A DNA stretch of 64,000 bases. It comes from Lunularia cruciata. Taxonomy: Eukaryota > Streptophyta > Marchantiopsida > Lunulariales > Lunulariaceae. The notes under the pieces are model-generated. The model saw only the letters and a program-made list of their open reading frames with translations, searched no databases and was not told the DNA's origin. The DNA lies in the NCBI GenBank assembly GCA_948567375.1, contig OX419755.1:56797001-56861000 (forward strand), read 5' to 3'. The translations under genes were made by a program, and so were the position numbers. The stretch's first letter is position 1; every line of letters starts with the position of its first letter. Shown piece after piece: positions 13,570-22,794 of this stretch.

Positions 13570-14778
13570 CTTATTATATTTAATTTTATATTATTTTTTA
13601 GATATTTTGAGGAGAGGAAAGAGACCGGGAGAGAGAAGGAAGGCAGCAAATGAAATGATATTATAAGGTTTTAGAGAGCTCACCTACACATATCACATGG
13701 GTGAATAGTCAATTTTGTTCATTTTTCAATTTTGGTTCCATTGGTATATAGATTGAATGCTATGGAGAAGTGAATAGAAAATTATGAGGACTTTTAGATT
13801 TGGTAGGGTTTAGAGTGATTACTTCACATTGAGAGTGATTGGTCAGGAATTTCATTTCTAAATTCTTGGTATTTATAATTGAGTTCCATGGGAATTTAGT
13901 TTGTAATTTTTTGAGATGAAAATTAAAAGTTATGGAGTTCATAGTTTTAGGTTTTAAAGAGATTGTGAGTACCCATATGAGTTAGGATGTGAGGAGTTGT
14001 GGTTTTTCAGGTATGGAGAGGAGTATTGTGTGTTAAAACCATTATTCTTGTGCTAGCCATGGCTTTACTTCTCCATTAGGGCCAACTAGAGCGGCTAGGA
14101 ATACACCATGCATGATGTGTCATTAACACTTTACCTCACAAGGGGTAAATATCCATGTGGGAAGGATATACAAGGACTATGATTGGACCACTTGGGATGC
14201 TCATATGAGGCACTTGTCATGTGATTGCATTGACAATGGTGACACTCAAGGTTACACACATTTCCTCTATCCTTTTGTTGATTGTTCTAAGGATATTGAT
14301 TGAGTTGTGAGAGTGGTTAGCATCTCAAGCAGGTTGTATCTTGGGATTATTTGAGATTAGTTTTCCATGTCCACATTTATGCTATAGGCTACTCCATACA
14401 CTCCATGATGTGGCTAGATGAGCTTTTCACCTACCACTTGATCATTTGGCACATGATTCTTTGTACAAGTTATCATGGTTTACTTATTCCTTTTACTCTC
14501 TTGATGGTACCTTAGTCATGCTAGAGGGGGATGTGCAGTGCATAAAGAGTTGGCTACTAGATTTCATCAATTCCAAGTGGAGGATTGGGCTGCCCTACAA
14601 GAGGAGTTTGTTAGATTTGTATGGTTTGGGAGATAGGTTTTGGCATAGGATACCATACAGTCCACTCAATTATGACGGTGTAGGACAATGGGTTAGGTAG
14701 GAAATTTTAGTAGAGCCACACAAACAATACACTCTTTGTTTATGGCTAGTCCCAATGATAATAGTATCTCTTCCCAAT
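13570..14778 (+). pseudogene. RLE-LINE copy 2, 5' UTR and N-terminal part
   Basis: This segment is collinear with about 54640-55810 of the long copy. The 5' UTR matches through 'tttcaattttggttccattgg' and the following 300 bp. The N-terminal zinc finger can be read near 14105-14170 as CMMCH, a stop, then HFTSQGV. It keeps the second Cys that has become Tyr in the long copy. The remaining protein is broken by stops and frameshifts. The copy is interrupted at 14778 by an LTR-B gypsy element and resumes at 21210. Confidence 0.85.
14774..14778. repeat. Target site duplication CCAAT (left)
   Basis: CCAAT directly precedes the TG start of LTR-B and is repeated at 21205-21209 directly after the CA end of the 3' LTR. 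The uninterrupted LINE has one equivalent site near 55808-55812. Confidence 0.85.
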
Positions 14779-15192
14779 TGTAATAATATAGATTTGAGCA
14801 ATGAAGTTAGTATGGCTAACAAAGTAGCAAATAAGACAAACTAACCTAGAATATTCCAGAAGTATCTAGGAAGATTCCCAGCTAGCTTAGCTTGCACCTC
14901 AAGTAAATAGCTTCTAAAACAAAGCTTTTAGAAGGTTCCAACTAGCTTGGTTTGCAAGCCAAGTAGGTGGCTTCTAGAAGAAAGCTTCTTGAGAAGCTTC
15001 CTAGTTAACTTGGCTTGCACTCTAAGAAAGCGGCTTGAAGAAGCTTCTTGAGAAGCTTCTCAAGGGCCTTGTATGCTTCCTATAAATACCAAAGCCAAAG
15101 CTCATGATAGGCATTTGGAGTTATCTCTCATTCCAATGTTCCAATGTGAGCTTCCATTCTCCTATTTCTCTCCTTGATATTGGTCTTTTACA
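14779..15192 (+). repeat. 5' LTR of family B (LTR-B)
   Basis: It is bounded by TG and CA and is about 414 bp long. It carries three imperfect 59-63 bp repeats (starting near 14887, 14946 and 15009) built around 'cttgc..ccaagta' and TTC/GAA inverted units. The repeats are followed by a TATA-like TATAAATA at 15081-15088. The 3' partner (20862-21204) lacks the first 60 bp or so. Other copies are at 28146-28560 and 42918-43365, both on the minus strand. Confidence 0.9.
14972..15059 (+). promoter_or_regulatory. Heat-shock-element-like TTC/GAA units and TATA box in LTR-B
   Basis: Inverted units are at 14972-14979 (TTCnnGAA) and at 14993-15000, 15040-15047 and 15052-15059 (GAAnnTTC). They lie about 20-110 bp upstream of TATAAATA. 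In the 3' LTR the same region has GAAgcTTCtaGAAgcTTC at 20934-20951, four contiguous alternating units as in a canonical heat-shock element. The sequence match is direct. Function is inferred. Confidence 0.5.
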
Positions 15193-15193
15193 T

Positions 15194-15205
15194 TGGTATT
15201 AGAGC
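15194..15205 (+). other. Primer binding site, tRNA-iMet type (one mismatch)
   Basis: TGGTATTAGAGC lies one base after the CA end of the 5' LTR. The standard plant site complementary to initiator tRNA-Met is TGGTATCAGAGC, so one C has become T. Confidence 0.85.
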
Positions 15206-16095
15206 AAGAATGGGATGGATGGATGGAATTTATGGACCACCAAATCCACTTGTGCCAAACCATTGGGATTGTCATTTCCTGATATTACCCAAGCATTGTT
15301 CCATAGCTACTGATGAATTGTGTGAAACAATGATCATCTAGTTTGAGGAACCCTTGATACTTCCAATTGTAAGTTATGGAGAACAATGGACGTGTTGCAT
15401 CTATGTGTTAATCAATTAGATAAATTGGGAGTAGTGGGATACTATAGTAGCTATGGTGGCAAAACCAAATGCTATTCTTGGAATGTAGCAAAAAATTGAG
15501 CACCTTACTCAATTGTTGGATGAACGAGACTAGCAACAATGAGAATATATAGAGAAAGTGCCAGTTTGAGATGGAGAAGATCCCATTTGATTTCCAAAAC
15601 CCAAGGTGTTTGAAGGCAAGAATCTTCTGCGCACAATGGAGAATTTTGTGTTTAACAGTGAACATAAATTTGAAGCCACCAATCTTCAAGATGATAGGAA
15701 ACAAATTCTCTTGGCTTCTAGCCAATTGGATGGTGTGGCAAAAATTTGGTGACGATTCCAAGTGGGGCAAGCTAAACAACAAATTGTTGCACCAATTTTG
15801 ACATGGGCAAAATTCAAGGATGCAATATTTGGTCTTGACATTGACCTACACAAAGCTTATTAGTACACTACGCACGGGTGGAAGAACCAGCACTAATAGA
15901 GATTGATACTATCCAATGGATACCACTTGGTACAACAGATAGAGAAAGATTGTGACAAAATAGAGGTTGTTTTTATTGTCATCAAGTTGGACATTGCATT
16001 GCTAAATTTTCACTTAGGAATGGGCGACCTTGACAAGTTGCCTAGATGGAGTTTGTAGAACAAAATGATCAAGGAATCAAGGAATCCTAGTAAGA
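15206..16095 (+). pseudogene. Decayed gag with broken zinc knuckle
   Basis: Its position between the primer site and the protease implies gag. Short open stretches occur (for example 15571-15801) but there is no continuous frame. Near 15962-16015 one frame reads CFYCHQVGHCIAKF. This fits the C-x2-C-x4-H-x4-C nucleocapsid knuckle except that the last Cys is replaced by Phe. Whether this gag belongs to the B or the A component cannot be told. Confidence 0.6.
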
Positions 16096-16119
16096 GAGTT
16101 TGAGCCGCCTGTTGGGAGC

Positions 16120-16452
16120 TTGATTAGTTCCAATGGGATTGAAGGCTTGACCTATGCAAGTTTGCTTCACTTGCAAGGTACAATATCTAATCGGGGTTGT
16201 AGGATTTTGGTTGATTTTGGAAGTTTAGAAAATTGCATGTCTATGAAAGTAGCAAAGGAATTGGGTATTCTTATCAAGCCAATGATTGGAAGTAGATTGA
16301 TGATGGCGGATAGTAGAAAAGGTTTTGCATTCCGTACCTCACATCTTATTACTTTTAAGATTGGGAAAGAGTATTTGGAGTATATGAGGTTTGTAGTGGC
16401 ACCTCTACATTATGATGTCATTCTTGGACTACCTTGGCTGAACATCATATAA
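16120..16452 (+). pseudogene. Gypsy aspartic protease domain
   Basis: An open frame of 110 codons. The protease active site region reads ILVDFGSLENCMS, where D-S/T-G is expected, so the Ser/Thr has become Phe. The family's closing motif follows as VILGLPWL. It lies directly upstream of the reverse transcriptase, in the normal gypsy order. It is non-functional as part of a broken polyprotein. Confidence 0.8.
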
Positions 16453-16594
16453 GGTTCAATTTGATTGGACTTGACAACAAATTTAAGTACAACATAGTAC
16501 ATTCAAGGGATTACCCTCTGATCATGGTATGCCCTTCAAGATTGAGTTATTGCTAGGGAGTACTCTAGTGAGTAGACCAATCTATTGGCTCTCA

Positions 16595-17300
16595 CCAAAG
16601 GAGTTGGAGGAGTTGTGAAAAATACTTACAAAGTTGTTGGAGAAGGACTTCATACAACATAGTACCTCTCCTTGGAGAACACCGGTACTATTCATTCCAA
16701 AGAAGAATGGAGGACTTCACTTCTATATTGATTATCATAGGCTCAATAAGCAAACAATGAAGAATGCATATCCCTTGCCTTGGATTGATGACTTGCTTGC
16801 TCAATTGAATGAACCATGATACTTTTCCAAGATTGATCTTTGGAGTGGCTATTGGCAAATCTCCATTTATAGGGAAGATGTGCAAAAGACGGCATATTGC
16901 ACAAGGTATGGGCATTTTGAGTGAAGAGTTCTACCTTTTGGGCTCACTAATGCTCCAACAGTCTTCATGGATCAGAAGCATTGGGTGTTGGATGGACTAT
17001 TGGATTGGTACGTTGTGGTGTTCTTGGATGATATCTTAATCTATAGCAAGACAAAAGTAGAACACGGGAATCATGTGCAAGAAGTCCTAAGACGACTACA
17101 AAAATGGAAATTTTACTACAAGAAGTCAAAGTGTACCTTTTGGCAAAAGGAAGTTACCTTCTTGGTGCACAAGATCTCATCGGAGGGGATCAAGATGGAA
17201 GAGGAGAAAATCAAGGCCATTACTAATTGGCCTACTCCAAAGGATGCTATAGAAGTACGGGCATCTAATGGACTCGCCCATTTTTACCAATGATTCATCC
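16595..17300 (+). pseudogene. Gypsy reverse transcriptase domain
   Basis: Reading frames at 16634-16819 and 16967-17293 give the conserved blocks in order: [53 protein letters not shown] and the catalytic FLDDILIYSK at 17021-17050. In-frame stops and a frameshift near 16920-16970 inactivate it. It converts element RNA to cDNA in intact relatives. Confidence 0.9.
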
Positions 17301-17655
17301 ATTATTATCCGCATGTGGCTCCACCATTGAATGAGCTCTTGGGAAAGGACTTGAGCTTCTAGTGGACAACCAAGCACAAAGAAGCATTCCAAAAGTTGAA
17401 ACATATGGTGTCTTCAAGGCCCATTCTTCAACCATATGATACTCAGCTATCCTATGTGGTTGATTTTGATGCTTCTAACTTTGCAATTGGAGCCGTGTTG
17501 CAACAAGAATTCCCAGAGGGACTACATCCCATTGCCATTGTGTCTCACCAACTCAATACGGTTGAAAGAAACTACTCTACTCAAGATCAAAAACAACTTG
17601 CAATGGTATATGCCACCAAGGTATGGAGACATTACCTCTTGGGGAAACAAGTGAT
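17300..17655 (+). pseudogene. Gypsy RNase H domain, truncated
   Basis: The segment reads FQKLKHMVSSRPIL, then VVDFDASNFAIGAVLQQ (RNase H first acidic motif), and HPIAIVSHQLNTVERNYST. It stops after WRHYLLGKQV. The rest of RNase H and the HH half of the integrase zinc finger are missing, and the frame continues straight into AVKRHYYWPKMSNNV. This is an in-frame internal deletion. Confidence 0.85.
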
Positions 17656-18412
17656 CATGGACAAGACCTTGGATGCAGTCAAGCGCCATTACTATTGGCC
17701 CAAGATGAGCAACAATGTGATGGACTATGTGCGTAGCTGCCTACTTTGTCAACATAACAAAGCTTCTAATCAAGCTCCTACAGGGCTCCTTCAACCTCTC
17801 CCCACTCCTACCCAACGTTGGGAACAAGTGAGTATGGATCTCATTTGTGAATTACCCAAGACCACCTCAAGGTTTGACTCCATTGTGGTCTTTGTGGACC
17901 GGCTCAGCAAAATGATTCATGTACACCCTACCACCAAGGAGGTGACCGCTCCACAACTAGCTCAATTATGCTTAGATGCAGTCTTTGCTCACCATGGCTT
18001 GTCTAGAGTACTTATCACTGATAGAGGCACCCAATTCACCAGTTTGTTTTGGCAAACACTCTTTGGTTTCTTCAAAACCAAGTTGGCCATGTCCACAACT
18101 TACCACCCACAAACAGATGGCCAAACAGAGCGGGCTAATTGCACGATTGAAGACATGTTACGCGGCTTCACCTTAGAAGAGCAAGAGAGATGGGACACCC
18201 TACTCCCGTTGGTGGAATTTGCTTACAACAATTCAATGAATGCATCCACCCAGGTCACTCCATTCTTCCTCATGTATGGTGAGCATCCCTTCACACCTTC
18301 TAGCTTGATGAAGATCCGTCCAATGGCTACCAAGGTAGATGGAGTCAACACATTTGTTTCTAGAATCCAACAAGGTGTGAAGAGCGCCAAGCACAGATTA
18401 CAGATTGCGTAA
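17656..18412 (+). pseudogene. Gypsy integrase (family A)
   Basis: This is the best preserved part, inside a 338-codon open frame (17396-18412). The CC half of the zinc finger is present (CLLCQ), the HH half is deleted. Core acidic motifs are visible: MDLICELPK (first D), ITDRGTQFTS (second D) and YHPQTDGQTERAN (E). AYNNSMNASTQVTPFFLMYG follows. The frame breaks at 18413. Confidence 0.9.
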
Positions 18413-18451
18413 AATTGATAGAAGCAATATGTTGATGCACACCGTAGGCAC

Positions 18452-18910
18452 ATGGAGTTTAATGTTGGGGATCAAGTGTGGCTATCAACAACCAACCTCA
18501 CATTAGTTGGACCTCGTAAGCTCAGACCTCATTTTATTGGGCCTTTCTCAATTCTTCGTTGCATCGGCGCTGTGTCTTATCACCTTGAGCTACCACCACA
18601 CATGAAGATCCATCCACTGTTCCATATCTCCCTACTATGCAGATATGCTCCCCAATCAGGCCAAGGTCATTCCACACAAGACATTCGACCTTGTCCAACA
18701 CTCATTGATGGCACAGAGGAATATGAGGTGGAGCGGATTCTCAAAAAATGCATGCGTGGTACTCACTATCTGCGGGTGGACTATCTAGTACAATGGAAAG
18801 GTTATCCCCTCTATGAAGCCACCAGGGAGCCCACTGCCAATTTGGCACATGCACTTGTGTTGGTGCAAGCATTTGAGCAACAATTGCACAACGAGGACGT
18901 TGCATCTTAA
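18452..18910 (+). pseudogene. Integrase C-terminus with chromodomain (family A)
   Basis: An open frame of 152 codons begins FNVGDQVWLST (integrase GPY/F region, PHFIGPFSI). It continues to HPLFHISLL and ends in a chromodomain: EEYEVERILKK, then YLVQWKGYPLYEAT. The aromatic and W-x-G-Y/P signature is visible, and the E normally following the aromatic cage in WEP has changed (REPTANL). Chromodomains direct integration towards marked chromatin in chromoviruses (family knowledge). Confidence 0.92.
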
Positions 18911-18921
18911 AAGGAGGGAGG
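18909..18921 (+). other. Polypurine tract
   Basis: AAAAGGAGGGAGG lies just after the chromodomain stop and two bases before the TG of LTR-A, the expected place for the plus-strand primer. Confidence 0.85.
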
Positions 18922-18923
18922 TC

Positions 18924-19640
18924 TGTAATACCAAGAGCTAGCCATATGATCTAGATGTTAAATTTGGTTTGGTAACATCTAGAATGATGTTATACATGAT
19001 GGTCAAAATAGATAAGATAGAAGTATCACCAAAGAGTACTTCTACTAATAGGGTAGAAACCAAAATAGACTTGAGAACCTTAAAACCAATAGCTAGACAT
19101 ATGATTTTAAAGGTGAGAATTGGTTTGGTAACATCTGGAAGGATGTTACACATGATGGACTAAACAGATCAGAAAGAGGTATCACCAAAAGAGGACTTCT
19201 ACTAATAGAGTAGGAACCGAAATATGCCTAAAATCTTTGAAGGCAATTTTGGAGGCCTAAACGTGGCCTCAAAAATGTGCAGATCCCCCCTTCCCAATGG
19301 AGGAAAGGCTGGCCTTCCCTCCCCCCTGCTTTGTCTTGTCAAGAGCTTTCCAAAGGTACCTTATGTGATTCTAAGATTCCTACAGGAAGATTCCCTCCGG
19401 TCAAAGCTTGTTTGACCAACCAGATAGGACCTAGACCAGACATGTCACCCATCCAAGTAAGTAATCCAAGGTTGAAGCTTGCTAACATGTCACCTATCTG
19501 TGTCCCTAATCCTATGGTGGAGCTTCCTTGGAGGAGATCCTTGTTGTCTATATAATAAAGAGAAGGTGCTCCCTTGGGGCATCGAATGTTTGAGTGTGCA
19601 ATCTGTGTTCTCTCTCTTCTCTTGTCCTCGGAGTATTACA
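18924..19640 (+). repeat. 3' LTR of family A (LTR-A)
   Basis: It begins TGTAATACC and ends GTATTACA, about 717 bp. Two internal tandem units of about 155 bp start near 18929 and 19084. A TATA-like run, TATATAATAAA, is at 19549-19559. Minus-strand relatives are at 21600-21642 (fragment), 25778-26510, 28824-29325 and 30664-31405. No 5' LTR-A is found upstream on this strand. Confidence 0.9.
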
Positions 19641-20320
19641 AAAGGTGATCTTTGACTTGTGCACCTTCAAGAACCCCATGATTTACCCATAGCTGGTCAT
19701 ATGGGTGTGAACAAGACCTTAGTTACCCTCCAATGCCGATGGTGGTGGCCTAACATGACACGAGATGTTTGAGAATTTGTTTGATAATGTGAGAGCTGCC
19801 AACGCAACAAGGCCAACAACCAGAAGCCAATTGGATTCCTTCCATTTCAACCACTTGCCATTCCACCCACTCAATGAGAGCATGTGAGCTTAGACCTCAT
19901 CACATCCTTGCCCAAGACAAAGCAAGGACACACAACAATTGTGGTAATTGTGGATAAGCTTAGTAAACAAATCCACTTGGCACCAACCTGTGATATTATG
20001 GATCCTCCAACCTTAGTGCAAATATACTTTGACAATATCTTCAAGCATCATGGGATGCCATGTGTACTCATCTTTGATTGTGATCCTTGATTTACCAAGA
20101 AGTTTTGGCAAGCACTCTTCTAGATACTTAGCACCAAGCTTGCTTTGTCCACGGCTTATCATCCTCAAATTGATGGACAAACCAAATGTGGAAATTATAC
20201 ATTGGAAGATATATTGCATGCCTTTGTCAATGTCCACTATACTAATTGGGATGAAAGTCTTGCAACTACACAATTTGCCTACAACAATTCTAAATAGGCA
20301 AGCATCAAATTTCTCCCTTC
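19641..20320 (+). pseudogene. Second gypsy integrase (family B)
   Basis: After LTR-A a different integrase begins: HDLPIAGHMGVNKTL and CESCQRNKANN give the HHCC zinc finger. Then come LDLITSLPKTKQGHTT (first D) and a second acidic block where two Arg codons of the usual DRDPRF motif have become TGT and TGA. The E block has decayed to QIDGQTKCGN. Several of these changes are CG to TG or CA transitions. Stops make it non-functional. Confidence 0.85.
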
Positions 20321-20489
20321 TTTCTCAATTTTGGCTAAGTTCCGCTTGTTCCAGACTCTCTTCTTGCTCCTCTTCCATCTTAGGTTCCTCATATTTCAAC
20401 ATTCTTGACCACTTTATCTCAATCTCTCCAACAAGCCAAATCTCACCTCCTTGTTGCTCAAAATCATCAAAACCAATATGTGGACCGCC

Positions 20490-20861
20490 ATCTTCATGAT
20501 CTCATCTTTGAAGTTGGTGATAAAGTCATGCTATCCTCTAGTAACTTCCTTCTCCTCCTTGATACCCAAGTTCAAAAAATTGCCCCTAATTGGATAAGAC
20601 ACTTTGATGTCACCTAAATTGTCTCCCTTGTTGCTTATCAACTTGCCTTGCCTTGCCTTGCCATATGCGTATCCATCCTATCTTTCATGTTTCCAAGTTG
20701 AAACACTTTGTTCTTAACCCCTCTCCCTTTTCCTCTCAAATCCAACTTCCTCCTCCTCGTGTCCCTATCAATGATCATGAGGAGTACAAAGTTGATCATA
20801 TCCTTGCACGTTGCCATATTCAACAAGGCCGTCGGAAACATACGAAGTACAAATTAGCCTA
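20490..20861 (+). pseudogene. Integrase C-terminus and partial chromodomain (family B)
   Basis: The segment reads FEVGDKVMLSSSN, ALPCHMRIHPIFHVSKLK, and then HEEYKVDHILARC..RRKHTKYKL, the first half of a chromodomain. The chromodomain is cut off before its W-x-G-Y part, and the sequence runs directly into a 5'-shortened LTR-B. One deletion removed the end of pol, the polypurine tract and the start of the LTR. Confidence 0.8.
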
Positions 20862-21204
20862 GAATACTCTGGAAATATCTAGGTAGCTTCCTGGCTGGCT
20901 TAGCTTGCACCTCAAGTAAGTAGCTTCTAGAATGAAGCTTCTAGAAGCTTCTAACTAGCTTAGCTTGCACGCCAAGTAGGGGGTTTCTAGAAGAAAACTT
21001 TTTGAGAAGTTTCTTGGTTAACTTGGCTTGCACTCTAAGAAAGTTGCTCAAGGAAGCTTCTTGAGAAGCTTCTCAAGGGCCTTGTATGCTACCCATAAAT
21101 ACCAAAACCAACACTCATGCTAGGCATTTGAGTTTTTCCTCATTCTAGTGTCCCAATGTGAGCTTCTATTCTCCTATTTCTCTCCTCGATCTTGGTCTTT
21201 TACA
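20862..21204 (+). repeat. 3' LTR of family B, 5'-shortened
   Basis: It aligns with about 14845-15192 and ends CTTTTACA. It lacks roughly the first 60 bp. It contains the perfect four-unit GAA/TTC array at 20934-20951. Confidence 0.9.
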
Positions 21205-21209
21205 CCAAT
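21205..21209. repeat. Target site duplication CCAAT (right)
   Basis: This repeats 14774-14778, and the LINE sequence continues immediately after it. Confidence 0.85.
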
Positions 21210-21599
21210 GCTCACTACATCCTATGGAAAGAGAGGGAGTACCATTGGTGGTCTTAGATTATCAACCTCAATAGCTTTTATGTCTTGATAGGTCACTTTT
21301 TGCACAAGCATTGTGCATAACCGCTTGCTTATCCTCAAGAGACTTGTTAGGGTTGATACATTAGCATCTTAGAATTTACTTTCAGGTAGATGATCCTTCT
21401 AGTGAATTTACCAAGTTATTTTTGGTGGTTGCAATGGTAGCTAGGGAAGATATTCCTACATCAATTAGCTGGGTATTAGTGGCTAGTTGACTTCTTGCAA
21501 TAGAGAAGCACACAAGGAGCAATAGAACTATTTCTATTGGAGAGATCTTCTTGTGCTTGGTTAGATGCACCATTATCCTTGAACATCAATCTCACTTCC
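21210..21599 (+). pseudogene. RLE-LINE copy 2, continuation
   Basis: Collinear with 55813-56210 of the long copy: 'ttatgtcttgataggtc', 'gcacaagcattgtgcat', 'gcagatgatccttctagtg' and 'attggagagatcttt' all recur in order. It breaks off just before the reverse transcriptase core, where a fragment of minus-strand LTR-A begins. Confidence 0.88.
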
Positions 21600-21642
21600 A
21601 AATTTCACCTTTAGATAATATGTCTAGCTAATGATATTACAA
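21600..21642 (-). repeat. Truncated 3' LTR-A, minus strand
   Basis: The 43 bp match the first bases of LTR-A. On the minus strand a polypurine-like run (aaaaggaatgagg) precedes it, as at 18909-18921. It is the remnant 3' LTR of the minus-strand element running through 22.1 kb. Confidence 0.8.
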
Positions 21643-22077
21643 ACCTCATTCCTTTTAAGATGTAATGTCTTTGTTACAAAGCTATTGCTCAAAAGATTGC
21701 ACTAACACCTGTGCATGGGTCAAGTTGGTTGTTGGCTCCCATATTGCCTCATATAGTAAGTTCTCTTTCTAATCTACCAAATATTCTACAGAAAGATGGC
21801 CGGTACCATAGATGCATTTTTGGAGAATACATTCAACTTGATATTTCTTTGTGCCATCAATGAGTGTTGGACAAGGTCAAATCTCTTATATGGAAGGGAA
21901 GTGGCACAATTAGGATGCATATTTGTGGAGCAAAGAAATATAGAACATTGGATGGATCTTCATGTGTTGTGCTAGCTCAAGGTGATAGGCCATTGTGCTA
22001 ATTTGCAAAGGATGGGAAAAGGCTAAAGGAAACAAGGTTTGAGCTTACAAGGTCCGACTAACATGAGAGTGGTTGTG
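21643..22077 (-). pseudogene. Minus-strand gypsy integrase C-terminus and chromodomain (family A)
   Basis: On the minus strand the sequence reads YHLELAQHMKIHPMFYISLL, then PCPTLIDGTKKYQVE (chromodomain start), closely matching 18580-18740. Stops interrupt it. Interruption by LTR-C at its right side separates it from the preceding integrase segment. Confidence 0.82.
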
Positions 22078-22793
22078 GATTGTGAGCTGGCCTATATCTC
22101 ACTTAGAATGAACCTCCAATGGCTATTATGGTAGCACACCATGGACTAAGAAGGCAAGGAACCCCAACTCCATCATACTCTTCTAAGGCTTACACTCCAA
22201 GACTCAAAAAACATTGCTCACTAGAGAACTCAATGAGAGAGAGAGATAGTTGCAAATGAAAGGATGATGAGTACCTTCTCACCCCTACTTTATATACTTG
22301 TGAGATAGTTATGCATCAAAGGTACTAATTACTAGAGAAATTCAAGTTACTAAGCTAAAGTCAAATGAAGTTAAAACTCTAAAAGAATATCCATACTCAT
22401 GGGAATATTCTCCTAAGCATGTGGTCTTATCTTGACCCAACCACTAATTCAAGGATTCCTTCACATGGGTTATCCTTGGCTTATGGGAACTCTTGGACCC
22501 ACAAGCAAAAAAGCTTGTGGGTCCAAGAGTTCTCAACTCTTTCCTCCAAGCCAAACACCTAGGAATAATACCAAATCAATATATTAGAATCCAAAATAGT
22601 GATGCTCATCTTTTCCACTTCCTCTAAAGTAAGGTCTCCTTAACCTTAGATATGACTAAATTTAGCTAATCATGACTAATGTAGAACCATCATTTATCTC
22701 CATATAAATAATAACTCTCAAATTTTATAATACCAAACTAAATATCACAATTGTACATACATGCACAATGGGTGTTACAAGATAAGTAGACTT
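22078..22793 (-). repeat. LTR-C-like repeat, minus strand
   Basis: On the minus strand it begins TGTAACACCC and ends about AGCTCACA. A related copy lies in the opposite orientation at 23175-23833. It interrupts the integrase C-terminus of the minus-strand gypsy element: FNVGD-like sequence at 22795 and the continuation at 22077. It contains a perfect hairpin at 22487-22532. The TG...CA ends suggest a solo LTR. No clear target duplication is visible. Confidence 0.7.
22487..22532. repeat. Perfect 20-bp hairpin with A6 loop
   Basis: GAACTCTTGGACCCACAAGC is followed by six A and by its exact reverse complement. The opposite-orientation LTR-C at about 23390-23440 has only an imperfect version of this hairpin. 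Confidence 0.95.
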
Positions 22794-22794
22794 G

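Larger units (their letters stand above)
14779..21204 (+). mobile_element. LTR-B gypsy chromovirus inserted in LINE copy 2, mosaic with a family-A element
   Basis: The element starts TGTAATAATA and ends TTTTACA, is flanked by CCAAT, and splits a LINE that is otherwise continuous. Inside are: a 5' LTR-B; a primer site; decayed gag; protease, reverse transcriptase, RNase H, integrase and chromodomain; a polypurine tract; a complete family-A LTR; then a second, different integrase and chromodomain; and finally a 3' LTR-B. A family-A element therefore lies inside a family-B element. The A element lacks its 5' LTR and the B element lacks most of pol. This suggests nested insertion followed by deletion or recombination within homologous internal sequence (inference). 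The element is dead: all domains carry stops. Confidence 0.85.

Noticed and set aside
14774-14778. CCAAT as a promoter CCAAT box
   Set aside because: It is explained completely as the target duplication of the LTR-B element.
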